DNA of 64,000 bases from Neoarius graeffei (lineage: Eukaryota > Chordata > Actinopteri > Siluriformes > Ariidae): positions 41,235,732-41,299,731 of the forward strand of contig NC_083587.1 in the NCBI RefSeq assembly GCF_027579695.1. The letters run 5' to 3'. The notes below the pieces were generated by a model. The model did no database searches, was not told where the DNA came from, and was given only the letters and a program-made list of their open reading frames with translations. A program made the position numbers and the translations under genes. Each line of letters starts with the position of its first letter. Position 1 is the first letter of the stretch. Shown here in pieces: positions 11,559-23,697 of the stretch.

Positions 11559-12639
11559 TGTGAACATTTTTTCGTTTGGTCAAAAAAACCCAAACACTTG
11601 GAATAAAAATGTTATGACTCAAAAATGTAAAATAGCTTCAATTATCAATTACCACATTATATATGTAATACTTAATGATGATACAATGTATTAACATATT
11701 TTAACACGATGTTTCATTGTTTTTTTTTGTCTAAAGTGAATGTGATATGACCTCATTGATTGGAATACTAATGCCTTCAGCAACGACAGTATGAATGCCT
11801 TTAGCAACTACGCATACCTAGATCGAGGAAGCTAAGACGCTTGTAGCAAAGTTGCTCTTAAGACTCCTTCTTGTGAGTTCAGAAAAACTATGTACAGACA
11901 CAACATTCGTTGCTTAAGAGCGTCTTTAAACTTGCTCTTTAGCCTTAAAGTGCAACGTTATCGGGAAACCCATCCCTGGCCTGTTTGGGAGGGATGATAT
12001 CCATCCTACTCAGGAAGGTGCTGCTCTCATTTCTTGCAGCATAGTGCATAGTCTCTGAACAGCCCGAGTTAACTTGTGACAATTCAGAGGCAAGGCCAGG
12101 GAGCAGACAAACAGGCTAAATCAATTGTCTGCTAGCTGCACAGAGTCATCACTTAGGTTACACTATATTGAGACTGTGTCTGTTCCCTGAGATATACAGA
12201 AAAGTAGAAATACTCAGTTTGCTCTAGTCATCTAATTAATATACAATTTGATCATACTGATTGTACAGTTACTGCCAGCACCTTTGATTGAAAGGTAGGA
12301 CTATTAAATATCAGATCTCTTACATATAAAGTGCTAATTATTAATGAACTTATGACTGATCAGGAGTTTAATATACTGCGTTTGACAGAAATATGGATTA
12401 AACCAAATGAAGCTACTGTAGTCCTCCTGCATACAACTATATACACCAGCCTCATCTAACTGGCAGAGGAGGATGCATTCAATATGTTTGAAGTTCTTCA
12501 TACTAACATAACATATGTAGCCACAAAAAATAAGTCAACCCAGTCAATTCCATTACTTATTATCTACAGGCCCCCAGGGTCATTTTCTGAATTTACAGAT
12601 TTCATCTCAGACCTGATTTTATCATAGGCAAAGGCTTAG

Positions 12640-15600
12640 TGTCAGGATGCAGGCGCTTACGAATGCAGGCGCATGTGTACTCTTATATCAGGAGGGGGCC
12701 TAGAATGTCCTTGGAGTTCACTCAACTCTGCTCTTCTGGCCCATAGCCCTTCCAGTTGACCAGGTACTCCAGCTGACCCTATCTACACCAGGAGTTCAGT
12801 ATCTTGTTTACTTGGTAAACAAGGCAGGACATATGGAAGGTGGGTGCTATTCTTCTGTGAGGTGGGAGTTCCAGTTTGTATGATACCGTACCTCATTAAT
12901 TCGGCGTAGGATCTTGTATGGACCAATGTAACAGGCTTGCAGTTTCTTGCATGTGTTGGGTTCCCTTAAATCCCTCATGGAGACCCACACCCAATCTCCT
13001 GGAGAGTATTCTGGGTTTTTGCTTACAGTATCTATTTGTCTGCATACTGTTTGTACTTTGAGTTGACACATTCTAATCTCTGGTGTACCTTCTCCCATAC
13101 CTGCTGGCTCTGCTTGAACCAGGAATCAACTGCTTGTACCTGGGTGGGTGTGTCATCCCATGGGAATGGGGGGGGGGGGGGGGGGGGGGTTGGTAGCCGA
13201 GTAGGCACTGGAATGGAGTCAGTTGTCTGGCAGAGTACTTGAGTGAGTTTTGTGCATACTCGGCCCATGGGAGAAATTGTGCCCAATCTCCCTGGTTCCA
13301 CATGCAGAAGATGCGCAGGAAGCATCCCACCTCCTGATTGGCATGCTCAACCTGGCCATTGGACTGAGGGTGGTAACCAGACGTGAGGCTTACAGGGATA
13401 CCTAATTTTTCCATGAAGCAGGACTACAGTCTGGAGATGAATTGGGGACCCCGATCATTTACAATGTCCTCAGGAATACCAAAATAACGTAAAACATGGT
13501 GAAAGATGAGTTCAGTGGTTTGGAAAGCAGTGGGTAGTCCACATAACAGGGTGAGTCTGAGTGACCTTAGAGAATCTGTCTGTGATGACCATGATGACTG
13601 TGTTACCTTGGAATGGTGGCAGGTCTGTGATGAAATCAATGTCAATGTGTGACCAGGGTCTCTGAGGTACGGGGAGAGGACATAATTTCCTGGCCGATGG
13701 AGCTCACGGTACTTTGGCTTGGGCACAGGCTAAGCATGAGGAGACAAAGTGGTTAATTTCGGAAATCATATTCTCCCATCAATATTTGTTCTTTAACAAT
13801 TGATATGTTTGGTGACTGCTAGGATGGCCCATGGTGGGAGATGCATGTGCCCAGGTGGTGAGCCTACCTCTGAAGTTGGGTGAGATGCATAGAAGTCCAG
13901 AGGGACAGTTCTTGGGAGGGGTCGGAGATTGTGACTGTTTGATTTCCTTGTCTAGGTCCTAAGTGATGGCTTGAGCAAAGCAGTCAGGTGCTAGAATGGG
14001 GTTCGGTTCAGAGCTATGGGATGAGGAGTTGTGAATTCAGGAAAGTGCATCTGCCTTGGTATTTTTGATGCCAGGACGATAGGATATCATGAACTGAAAG
14101 CATGTAAAAAACAGGGCCCATCTGGCTTGCCATGGATTGAGGCATTTGGCATTCTTTAGGTACTTGAGGTTCTTGTGATCCATCAGTATCATAAATGGAT
14201 ATGTGGCACTTTCCAGCCAATGTCTCCACTCATCTAGGGCCAACTTGATGGCTAAGAGTTCTCAGTTGCCAATGTCATAGTTCCTCTCAGTAGGTGTAAG
14301 CTTCTTAGAGAAGAAGGCCACTGGGTGCAGCTTGGGTTTCTCCCTGAAACATTGTGAGAGCACTCTTCCTACTCCCATTTCTGATGTGTCTACCTCCACC
14401 ACAAAAGGCTTGGTAGGGTCAGGATGCTGTAGTATGGGAGCAGTGATGAAGGCAGCTTTGAGCTGCTTGAAGGCTTCCTCGGCTGCTGGGTTCAACTGGA
14501 GGTGCCATGCCCCATTCTTTAAGAGTGAGGTCAAAGGAGCAGTGATAGTGCTAAAACCCTTAATGAAGCACCGGTAGAAATTTGCAAAGCCCAAGAAGCA
14601 TTGCAACTCTTTCACTGACATGGGATTGGGCCATGATGTGACTGTGGAGACCTTAGACTAGTCCATGCTGACTCCTTCAGCACTGATGATGTACCCAAGG
14701 AAAGAGATCTGGCGGACATGAAATTCACATTTCTCTGCTTTTATATAGAGACGATTCTCAAGTTCCTTAGGAGAGTATGGATCTGACATGCTTATAATGA
14801 CTGTCTTCATTGGGGGAGTAAATTAATATGTCATCTATGTACGCTATGATGTATTTCCCCAGTATATCCCTTAAGATGTTGCTAATCAGACAATCTGGAA
14901 GATGCTTGGTGCTAAAGAAAGGCCAAAAGGCATCACCAGGTTCTCAAAATGGCCGGCAGTAGTACTAAAAGCTGTCTTCCACTTGTCCCCTTCTTGGATT
15001 CTGACCAGGTTATATGGACTGCAAAAGTCCAACTTTGAAAAGATCTTGGCAGAACATAGTTGTTCCAAGGCAGGAAAGGGTAGGGATACTTCACAGTGAT
15101 TTGTTTGAGACTCCTATAATCTATACATGGCCAAAGACGACCTCCTTTCTTTGGCCACATACCTTAACTCTGTTAAATACCTTCTTCAAATCCAGATAGC
15201 ATGCAAGAACATTGTCAAGAGAATCAGGCTGTGGGCTTTCCATCGAAGTTGATGAGACGGTTAATTGAGGGTGATGTAGACAGTTCTGAAGACAGTCTGT
15301 CCTGGAGAAACGTAGTTTTGTTTTAACTGTGTACTGTACCAACTGTATATGGTTGAAATGACAAAAAGACCTTGACCTTGAAAGCACGCTGGTGAAAAAT
15401 GGACTGGTCATGGAGTTGAAGCCAGAGATAACCAAGGATGATGTAATGATTGGCAGTTTGAGTGATGAATAATGAAATGTGTTCTGAATGGAGAGCTCCC
15501 ACCTGAAGCTGAAGAGGAGCTGTATGGGTAGTGACCAGTCCATCCCCTATGGGGCCTCGATCGATGGTTTTGAGACTGAGCGGTCTTTGCAAGGTGTCTG

Positions 15601-15730
15601 TGGACAAGTTGAATTTCTGGATGATTTAAAAATTGACACTCTATGCCTATGGGGCTCCCGTGTGGGAGCTCTGCTATCAGCAGTTGTTCACTTGAATAGA
15701 CAACAGTTTGTTGCACTAGCCATGTCACAT
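12640..15730 (-). pseudogene. Decayed chromodomain Ty3/gypsy pol (chromovirus remnant)
   Basis: Read on the minus strand, the order is protease region (about 15600-15320), RT (about 15100-14700, YIDD box near 14840), RNase H (14621-14014, DHKNLKYL), integrase zinc finger and core (about 13800-13030, HPQSNGQVE), the C-terminal SH3-like part (13098-12847, PGDWVWV) and a chromodomain-like stretch (YLVNWKGYGPEE) near 12760-12700. Frameshifts and stops are frequent. Gag and both LTRs are missing. It is the same family as the copy at 60037-64000, sharing the VGALHSE and REPNTCKK phrases. A G-run of about 20 lies at 13170-13189. Confidence 0.88.
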
Positions 15731-16030
15731 TGGTTTCTCCTTCTTTCTCGCTCTCTTTTCATTACTTGCCTTCTCTCCCTTTCTTCCTCTGATGTTTCTC
15801 CATCTTTCCCTCTATTTTCTCACCTCCTCTTCTGACATGTTCCTTCATCTTTCCTTTTCTTTGTCTCGCCTTCTCTTCCTCTCCTCTTCTGACATGTTTC
15901 TTCTTCTCTCTCTCTCTTTTTCTCTCTTGTTCTATTTATCTTCCTCTGACAAGCTGGACTTGACTGTTTTCTTTCTTTTTGCTCTCCTGTCAACTTCTTG
16001 CAATTCTTCAGTTAGTTTTCTTTTTTTGTT
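15725..16030. repeat. CT-rich low-complexity and imperfect tandem repeat
   Basis: A pyrimidine tract in which a phrase like CCTCTTCTGACATGTT recurs at about 60-bp spacing. The open frames here follow from composition and are not genes. Confidence 0.8.
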
Positions 16031-16374
16031 ATCACCCATTTTTTTACATGTACAATTTACATTATGATTTAAAAAAAGAAAATGAAGTATATATTTTATT
16101 GATTTTTATGCAAAAAGTAGAATGAAGAAGAGTAAGTTTTTTTTTTAAATCGAGAATCACCAAAAAAATTAAAAATTCAGGCATGATGCGTGCATGTCGT
16201 ACATGGAGATTTTCCCACCATGATTGGGTTGCCTGTGATGACAGCCACGTGAGTACACAACACACGGCAATGTTGGGCGACAACAGTGACAAGTTACTCA
16301 CTACTATACTGTCCCGACTACTACTCTACTTCACACTTCACTACTCACTTCACTAGTTGTTGGGTTTCCTGTGG

Positions 16375-16740
16375 TGGCAGGCACACATGCACAGGACCGA
16401 AACCATCAGAAAACAACTTGATGGGTTTCTTTATGTATCCACACTCTATGCCTATGGGGCTCCGCTTGTGTGGGCTAGAGCTCCTCTAACACAGGCCACG
16501 TGTATGACTGGTAATTACTATAACACTGGCCACTAGGCGGTGTGTATGACTGGCAATTACTAACACTGGCCACTAGGCAGTGTGTATGACCTGGTAATTA
16601 CTAACACTGGTCTGGTGGCAGGCACGCACAGGACCAAAAACATCAGAAAACAACTCGATGGGTTTCTTTATGTATCCACACTCTATGCCTATGGGGCTCC
16701 GCTCTCGTGGGCCTTTGGCCCGCGCAGGAGCTCCGCTATT
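16375..16740. repeat. Duplicated block with a 40-bp minisatellite between the copies
   Basis: A block of about 105 bp containing GGGTTTCTTTATGTATCC and CTCTATGCCTATGGGGCTCC occurs at about 16375-16478 and 16617-16720. Between them, 16499-16612, are three copies of a unit of about 40 bp containing ACTGGCCACTAGGC. The second phrase also occurs at about 15640-15660, next to the gypsy remnant. Confidence 0.8.
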
Positions 16741-16759
16741 AAAATGCACGAGGAAGCTG

Positions 16760-17590
16760 GCTTTTTTTTATTTGAGCTGTTGCTCATCCAAGCAAAAAAG
16801 CCAAAATTAAACATCCAATCTGATTCTGTATGTGCCAAGGTTTTTACTTGCTGCACTTTCTTGGGCCTTTATAAAAGCTTGAACTGACTCTTAATCACTT
16901 ACTTAAACACTGTTTGTTTTGCTATGATGATGTCCGTGACATCAAAACATCAATTTATGATAGTGCTAGTTTTTATTATTAAGTACATAATTTGTTTAAT
17001 TAAATGATAGAATGCTTCCTCCCATCAATGCTGTCGGGTAATGATACAAACCCTGGTCAGAGCTGGGAAGGAAAAAAAAAATCAGTGAAAACAATCACTT
17101 CCACCCAGTCAAAATTTTTGTGGATAAAATAGGAACTGTTTGAAGATATATAAAGATATGTGGTGTCTGTTTTCTCCTAGAAACCGTCTGAATCTGATTC
17201 TGAGATAGAGGTGGTTGTCTGGGTCTTGTGTCATGGAAAATGGGCTTGTTGTAGACATGGTGAGCTCTGTGTCAGATGGGAGAAGTTATGACTGGATCCT
17301 CATGAGAAGACATGTACTATGTCTGAGTCTGCAAGAACAAATCCAGACAATAGAACAAAGTGGCAAATCTATACCCAATACTGTCTCTTCTGTCTCAGCT
17401 GAGTGCAATTTACCTTTACACAGAAAAGTTTATCTGGTACTACTAGACTTAAACTTGGATTTCAACTGTGGCAGTGAAGAGAAAATCCAGGGCCCCAACC
17501 AACCTGTCTCACTATCAATACCTCCTGGCAGAATTTACAGCTTCATTCAGATCAGCGAAGATCAAATCTTATCATTCCAAAATTCATAAC
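16760..17590. other. No recognisable gene
   Basis: A weak frame runs from 17215 to 17589 without known motifs. It may be the degraded upstream part of the LINE that follows. Confidence 0.35.
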
Positions 17591-17853
17591 TCCATCTCTA
17601 ACCCTTGTCATGTGTTTTCTGTCTTCTCTTCTCAGCTCTCCACCAGCTGCATCTCAGTCCTCCATCACTGTAGAAGACTTTGTGTTCTTTATTCTTTGAA
17701 GAAAAGGTCAAGGCCATTCATAACTCCTTCAACACCCCTATCCCCTCTCCCTTCCCTTCCCTGTCCCCTGCTCATTGCTTTTTCCCCTCTTTCCACATCT
17801 GATGTCTTCCAACTCCTGCTTGCTCACTGTCCTACCATTGTGCCCTTGACCTA

Positions 17854-19462
17854 CAGTGGTGCTTGAAAGTTTGTGAACCCTTTAGAATTTTCTATATTTC
17901 TGCATAAATATGACCTAAAATATCATCAGATTTTCATACAAGTCCTAAAAGTAGATAAAGAGAACCCAGTTAAATGAATGAGACAAAAATATTATACTTG
18001 GTCATTTATTTATTGAGGAAAATGATCCAATATTACATATCTGTGAGTGGCAAAAGTATGTGAACCTCTAGGATTAGCAATTAATTTGAAGGTGAAATTA
18101 GAGTCAGGTGTTTTCAATCAATGGGATGACAATCAGGTGTGAGTGGGCACCCTGTTTTATTTAAAGAACAGAGATCGATCAAAGTCTGATCTTCACAACA
18201 CATGTTTGTGGAAGTGTATCATGGCAAGAACAAAGGAGATTTCTGAGGACCTCAGAAAAAGCGTTGCTGATGCTCATCAGGCTGGAAAAGGTTACAAAGC
18301 CGTCTCTAAAGAGTTTGGACTCCACTAATCCACAGTCAGACAGATTGTGTACAAATGGAGGAAATTCAAGACCATTGTTACCCTCCCCAGGAGTGGTCAA
18401 CCAACAAAGATCACTCCAAGAGCAAGGCGTGTAATAGTCGGCGAGGTCACAAAGGACCCCAGGGTAACTTCTAAGCAACTGAAGGCCTCTCTCACATTGG
18501 CTAATGTTAATGTTCATGAGTCCACCATCAGGAGAACACTGAACAACAATGGTGTGCATGGCAGGGTTGCGAGGAGAAAGCCACTGCTCTCCAAAAAGAA
18601 CATTGCTGCTCATCTGCAGTTTGCTAAAGATCACTTGGACAAGCCAGAAGGCTATTGGAAAAATATTTTGTGGACGGATGAGACCAAAATAGAATTTTTG
18701 GTTTAAATGAGAAGCGTTATGTTTGGAGAAAGGAAAACACTGCATTCCAGCATAAGAACCTTATCCCATTTGTGAAACATGGTGGTGGTAGTATCATGGT
18801 TTGGGCCTGTTTTGCTGCATCTGGGCCAGGATGGCTTGCCATCATTGATGGAACAATGGATTCTGAATTATACCAGTGGATTCTAAAGGAAAATATAAGG
18901 ACATCTGTCCATGAACTGAATCTCAAGAGAAGGTGGGTCATGCAGCAAGACAACAAGCCTAAGCACACAAGTCGTTCTACCAAAGAATGGTTAAAGAAGA
19001 ATAAAGTTAATGTTTTGGAATGGCCAAGTCAAAGTCCTGACCTTAATCCAATCGAAATGTTGTGGAAGGACCTGAAGTGAGCAGTTCATGTGAGGAAACC
19101 CACCAACATCCCAGAGTTGAAGCTGTTCTGTACGGAGGAATGGGCTAAAATTCCTCCAAGCCAGTGTGCAGGACTGATCAACAGTTACCAGAAACGTTTA
19201 GTTGCAGTTATTGCTGCACAAGGGGGTCACACCAGATACTGAAAGCAAATGTTCACATACTTTTGCCACTCACAGATATGTAATATTGGATCATTTTCCT
19301 CAATAAATAAATGACCAAGTATAATATTTTTGTCTCATTTGTTTAACTGAGTTCTCTTTATTTACTTTTAGGACTTGTGTGAAATTCTGATGATGTTTTA
19401 GGTCATATTTATGCAGAAATATAGAAAATTCTAAAGGGTTCACAAAATTTCAAGCACCACTG
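17854..19462 (+). mobile_element. Tc1-like transposon, family B copy 1
   Basis: 1609 bp with TA at 17852-17853 and 19463-19464. Inverted repeats of about 200 bp begin CAGTGGTGCTTGAAAGTTTG. Two further copies lie at 26427 and 29145. Confidence 0.95.
18221..19242 (+). pseudogene. Tc1-like transposase, family B copy 1 (broken)
   Basis: Starts MARTKEISEDLRK and contains an N-terminal helix-turn-helix, WTDETK, QQDNKPKH and SPDLNPIE. Breaks: TAA at 18326-18328 where sister copies read Gln, a one-base loss near 18700, and TGA at 19078-19080. The expected length is about 340 residues. Confidence 0.92.
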
Positions 19463-20899
19463 TATCCCCGCATCTCTCTCCAAGACTACCACTTCTGACA
19501 TCCTCCCATTTATCATCTCCCTTGCCAACTCCTCCTTGTCCTCCAGATCCTCCTTCCAGCTTTAAATGGGTCCACATCACCCAGCTGCTGAAAAAAACAC
19601 CCTAGACCCCTCCATCATCCAGAACTACCATCCAGTGTCTCTTCTCCCCTTCCTATCAGACACTTGAATGTGCTGTTGCTTACCAACTCTCCTCTTTTCT
19701 CTCTCAGAACAACCTTGTGGATCCTCCCCAGTCTGGCTTCCAAGCCAGACACTCAACTGAGACTGCACTTCTCTCCATTAGTGAGGCACTTCATGCAGCA
19801 TAAGCCACCTCCCTCACCTCTGTCCTGATTCTCATAGACCTGTCTGCTGCAAGTGACACTGCTGATTCCCCCCCCCCCCCATCCTCATGTCATCCATATC
19901 AGCACTGGGGATCTGAGGGACAGTCCTGGATTGGTTCAAGTCCTATCTCTCAATTCACTCTTTCCAGGTTACAGTATCTGCACCATGCCCATTTGCCACT
20001 GGTGTCCCTCAAGTTCAGTCCTTGATCCACTTCTCTTCTCCCTCTACACTCAGGCCAGATTATCGCTGCCTGATTATCTCTGCTCATGGTCTATCCTACC
20101 ACTGCAATGCTGTTGCACTGCACTCAATTGTTTCTTGCTTTTCCTCCTTCTGACACACAGGTCTCTGCTTGCCTGCACGACATCCAGAGCTGGATGGATA
20201 ACCATTACCTGAAGCTCAACCCAAACAAGACAGAGTTGCTCTACAGTCATGTTCCATCCTCTCCATCCCTGGACTTCATCACCTTCACCCAGCATGAAGA
20301 ATTTAGGGGTGGTGTTCAATGACATTCTATTCTTTGGTGAACATTGCTGCAGTGACCCAGAAGTGCAGATACCTCCTTTATAACATTCAAAGGCTCTGCC
20401 TCTTCCTTACCACCTACTCTACTCAGCTCCTGGTCCAAGTGTTGATACTCTCCCACTTGGACTACTGCAACTCTCTCCCCACCAGCATCCCAAGCTCTGC
20501 CATGCCTACCCCTGCAGCTTGCCTGATATACAACCTCCCTGGATTCTCCCATGCTATAACTCTACTTGCTGCTTTTCACTGGTTGCCTGTTGTAGCCTAT
20601 ATCAAATTTAAGGCCTTGATGCTTGCTTACCAGGCAGTCAAGGGGTCAGGTCCAGCACACCTCCAGAGACTGAGCTGACCCTACACACCAGCCAGATCCC
20701 CACACTCTGCTACTGGTCACCTGGCCCCTCCTCACCGCTCCTTCCCAGCCTGCTCAAGACTGTTGTCTGTCCTGGCTCCCTGTTGAATGACCTTCCCATC
20801 AATGTCAGAACTGCCGATTCCTTAACCACCTTCACGCACAGACTGAAGATGCACCTCTTCAGGCTGCACCTCTCCCCTGCTTCCCTGCCCACTGTTTAA

Positions 20900-21240
20900 T
20901 TATGTAGTTGTCTTAGCTGTCTTGACCAACCCAGGCTGTGTGCTGCCTACCTTGCTCATGATGTCTTATTTTTAGCTGGATTTTTTTTCTCTATTTAGTT
21001 GTACTTTGTCAACTCATTTGCGTGGTCAGCTTGTTTTCCATGGTTGTTTGCAGACTGCTACTTCAACAGAATATGACACCTAGGTGTTATTCTCACACTT
21101 GTTCACTTGGCACTAGAACTTTCTTGTTTAGAAGTTCAGCACTTCTTGTACCTGCCTTTTGCATTTGGTGCATGTGGCTCTGGATAAGTGTCTGCTAAAT
21201 GCCTGTAATGTAGATAAATTACACTGTGAAGCATTCAGTG
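20900..21240. other. No gene seen
   Basis: Probably the degraded 3' end of the LINE; it contains CTGGATAAGTGTCTGCTAAA, a common fish LINE tail phrase, near 21180. Confidence 0.4.
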
Positions 21241-21900
21241 GGAAGAAGGGGAGGGAAACAAGTGAGAGAGAAGGGGCAGGGTGCCTGCCTGCCACCGGAA
21301 ATGCTGCCAGATGGTCCTCAGCCAAGCAGATCATGTCCTACAGCAACACTGGGCAGTGGCACTGGACCCAGTCTGCCATTCCCCCTGAAAACTGGGTGAT
21401 AAACTGCTCCAGCACCACCTTGGTGTTGCAATCTTCTGTCCTCAACCACCACCTGCAGGTGTCCCGGAGCTGTGGGGCAAATGTGAATGGCCAGCCAACC
21501 TCCTCTATGGTCAACATGCAGAACCACTGACAGTGTTGCTCTGGGGTGCAGCCAATACACTGCAAGATGGCCTGTTTCAGGTCCAGGTACTCCAGCATGT
21601 TGTTGGTGGGCAGTTGCTGTGCCACAAACTGGTCCTCTCCAGACAAGAGTGGCAGTAGCTGATCCACTCACTGCTTGTCCACCCATCCCCATGCCTCTAT
21701 GGCTTACTTTAAGAGTTCCAAGAAGGCCTCTGAATCATCTTGAGGCTCCATCTTGGTGAGGGTGACATAGTAGACAAATGGACAAATGGTGATGAGTGCT
21801 TTGTGTTGGTTTTGTTGGGTAGTGGCAAGGGCATAGACCAGGTCCTTGACAGGCGAGGACTCAATGACAGTGCTTCAGAGTCCCAGGTTTCAAAACCAGT
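21240..21900 (-). pseudogene. Gmr1-like gag fragment, SCAN-like region
   Basis: The minus-strand translation carries the blocks of the gag at 1326 in the same order: MEPQDDSEAF-type start, then LPLLSGE, YLDLKQAILQ, CTPEQHCQ and LRDTCRWWLR, with many substitutions. No LTR or pol accompanies it. It is a second, much older copy of the same retrotransposon group. Confidence 0.8.
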
Positions 21901-22001
21901 ATAATGCTTCAAGGGTAGGTTGGGATGCTGAAGGACAGAGAGAGGCAGGGTATTTTGCTGCTGTTTTTATTTTTGCTTTTCACTGTACTTTCTATTTGGG
22001 G

Positions 22002-22375
22002 CAACACAGTAGTGTAGTGGTTAGCACTGTCATTGTCACCTCACAGCAAGAAGGTTCTGAGTTTGAGCCCAGTGGCCAACGGGGGCCTTTCTGTGTGGAG
22101 TTTGCATGTTCTCCCTGTGTCTGCATGGATTTCCTCCAGGTGCTCTGGTTTCCCCCATAGTCCAAAGACATACAGGTTAGGTTAATTGGTGGCCCTAAAT
22201 TGACCATTGGTCTGAATGTGAGTGTGAATGGTCATTTGTCTCTGTGTCAGCCCTGCGATGACCTGGTGACTTGTCCAGGATGTACCCTGCCTCTTGCCCA
22301 TAGTCAGCTGGGATAGGCTCCCAGCTTGCCTGCAACCCTGCACAGGATAAATGGTTACGGATAATGGATGGATGG
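22002..22375 (+). repeat. tRNA-derived SINE, copy 2
   Basis: Full-length relative of 10979-11349 with degraded A and B boxes and a GGATGGATGGAT tail. Confidence 0.88.
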
Positions 22376-23356
22376 ATTTTCTTTCTATTTTATTTTCAGG
22401 TCTCTCACTGAGACACACTTCAGCATAAACACATTGAATTTTAGCACACACACATGCAGCTCTGTTTCTCTCCTAACTCTCTCCTCTCCACCTTTTTCCA
22501 GCCCTTGGTTGTCACTGGGGGGAAAAGAGAGGAAACAGACACACTCATCAGTGTTACACAAATTCTGGGTGATCACTTTTGCCATTCACCTCTGTTGGCC
22601 TTGCTCTTAATTCACAAAAAGACGCTTAACCCTGCCCCTGCCCCCACACTTATCTACATATTTTTTCAAACAGATAACATCAGAACAATCAAACTTCATT
22701 CTAAAAATAAACAATTTTTCCCCTTAACCCTGGCTATGTAGCTAAATCTTTTCAACTAGCAGTTATCAAATCCCTGATTAATTAAAACCTGACAGACCTG
22801 GTACCAGGCCCAAGAGAATGCTCCTATAGTTAACTTCCAATAAAAGGTTTTAAAAATTCTGTTTTGTTTTCTTTCCCTTATGTTCCCAAAAGATGAGACC
22901 TCAATGTTATGAAGACAGTCTATTTTGTCCAAACAATGTTTGATGGTAATTTAAATAGTTTAACAAGTCATATAAATATAAGATACATTCGAAATGAAAC
23001 ACTACCCATAATGTGCTTGCTCCAGCACATGTTTGATGTCATACGAAACTAGAGAATCTACGCTTTACATTGATACCAAAGACAGCATAGCCTCAACTAA
23101 CCAGCTCACATTAGCCTCATAGCAAACACACAACCAAACATCATTTTCGCCATCCACATGTCAAATTTTGTGTTTATGTCTTAATATTCTATCAGAACTC
23201 AGAGTGATTGCTATCAAAAGCAACTAATATCACATCCTTACCTTTGCTTCATCATTTGGTGTTGATCCATATGATTCTCTGATCAGAATCCACCCCGAGA
23301 GCTAATGATGCATCTACTGAATCCGCCACATGAGAGCCTATGCGTCTACTGAGTCT
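22376..23356. other. No gene seen
   Basis: AT-rich sequence with no motif-bearing frame and no recognised repeat. Confidence 0.35.

Positions 23357-23397
<41 letters not shown>
23357..23397. repeat. (TG)n microsatellite
   Basis: About 20 dinucleotide repeats. A run of 20 G follows at 23671-23690. Confidence 0.95.
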
Positions 23398-23399
<2 letters not shown>

Positions 23400-23697
23400 T
23401 TCATTCATGGTATTTTACTTCCATCTTGTGAACATTTGGTGGGACTACAGATTACTGAAAATGTCTAGAATGGAGGCTTTGCACTGTCACGTAACCCCTG
23501 TAGCAACAGTTACTATGCCACCATGACAGGAGGCACGCTTGTAGTGCTTCATTCAGATGAATTACTTGTTATTGATTGGTATGGGAAGGTTTTGCTGCAT
23601 TTTTGGATGTGCAAATTGTTTTAAATGAAACAAAGACATCCTTTTTTTTAATTTGCCAAAAGTAATTAATGGGGGGGGGGGGGGGGGGGGTCTAGAG

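Larger units (their letters stand above)
10446..11975. mobile_element. DNA transposon (non-autonomous) inserted in the L2 LINE
   Basis: The ends are inverted copies of a GGTTTCCC-type tip: GTTTCCCAAAAGC on the left, GGGAAACCC on the right. Sub-terminal AAGAGC/GCTCTT blocks also mirror each other. CTGG is duplicated at 10442-10445 and 11976-11979. Removing the insert rejoins the LINE sequence smoothly. No transposase frame is seen. SINE pieces sit inside it. The family was not assigned; hAT or Harbinger-type MITEs have similar tips. Confidence 0.6.
10105..12625 (+). pseudogene. L2-clade LINE fragment: SGNH-like esterase and endonuclease parts
   Basis: 10119-10445 translates to HVGANNI and a following region typical of the SGNH-type esterase of fish LINE ORFs. 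The later DGIHPT-type block reappears at about 11990-12040, beyond an inserted element. From about 12300 to 12620 comes the start of an EEP endonuclease: LNIRSL, a LTEIWIKPNE block and IYRPPGSFSEF. Many frameshifts and stops are present. The LINE is interrupted by 10446-11975 and cut on the right by the gypsy remnant near 12640. Confidence 0.75.
17600..20900 (+). pseudogene. Decayed L2/CR1-type LINE reverse transcriptase, split by a Tc1 element
   Basis: Translated pieces in different frames match the RT of fish L2-type LINEs in order: STSDVFQLLL near 17800; NYHPVSLLPF near 19625; STETALLSISEALHA near 19755; LIDLSAASDTADS, a damaged LDLSAAFDT motif A, near 19835; a degraded YADD region near 20090; WMDNHYLKLNPNKTELL near 20190; LLVQVLILSHLDYCNSL near 20425; and FHWLPVVAYIKFKALMLAY near 20575. 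Stops and shifts are dense, so it is old. The Tc1 copy at 17854-19462 lies within it. Confidence 0.82.

Noticed and set aside
16499..16612. CRISPR-like array
   Set aside because: Three adjoining units without unique spacers, in a vertebrate genome. This is a minisatellite.
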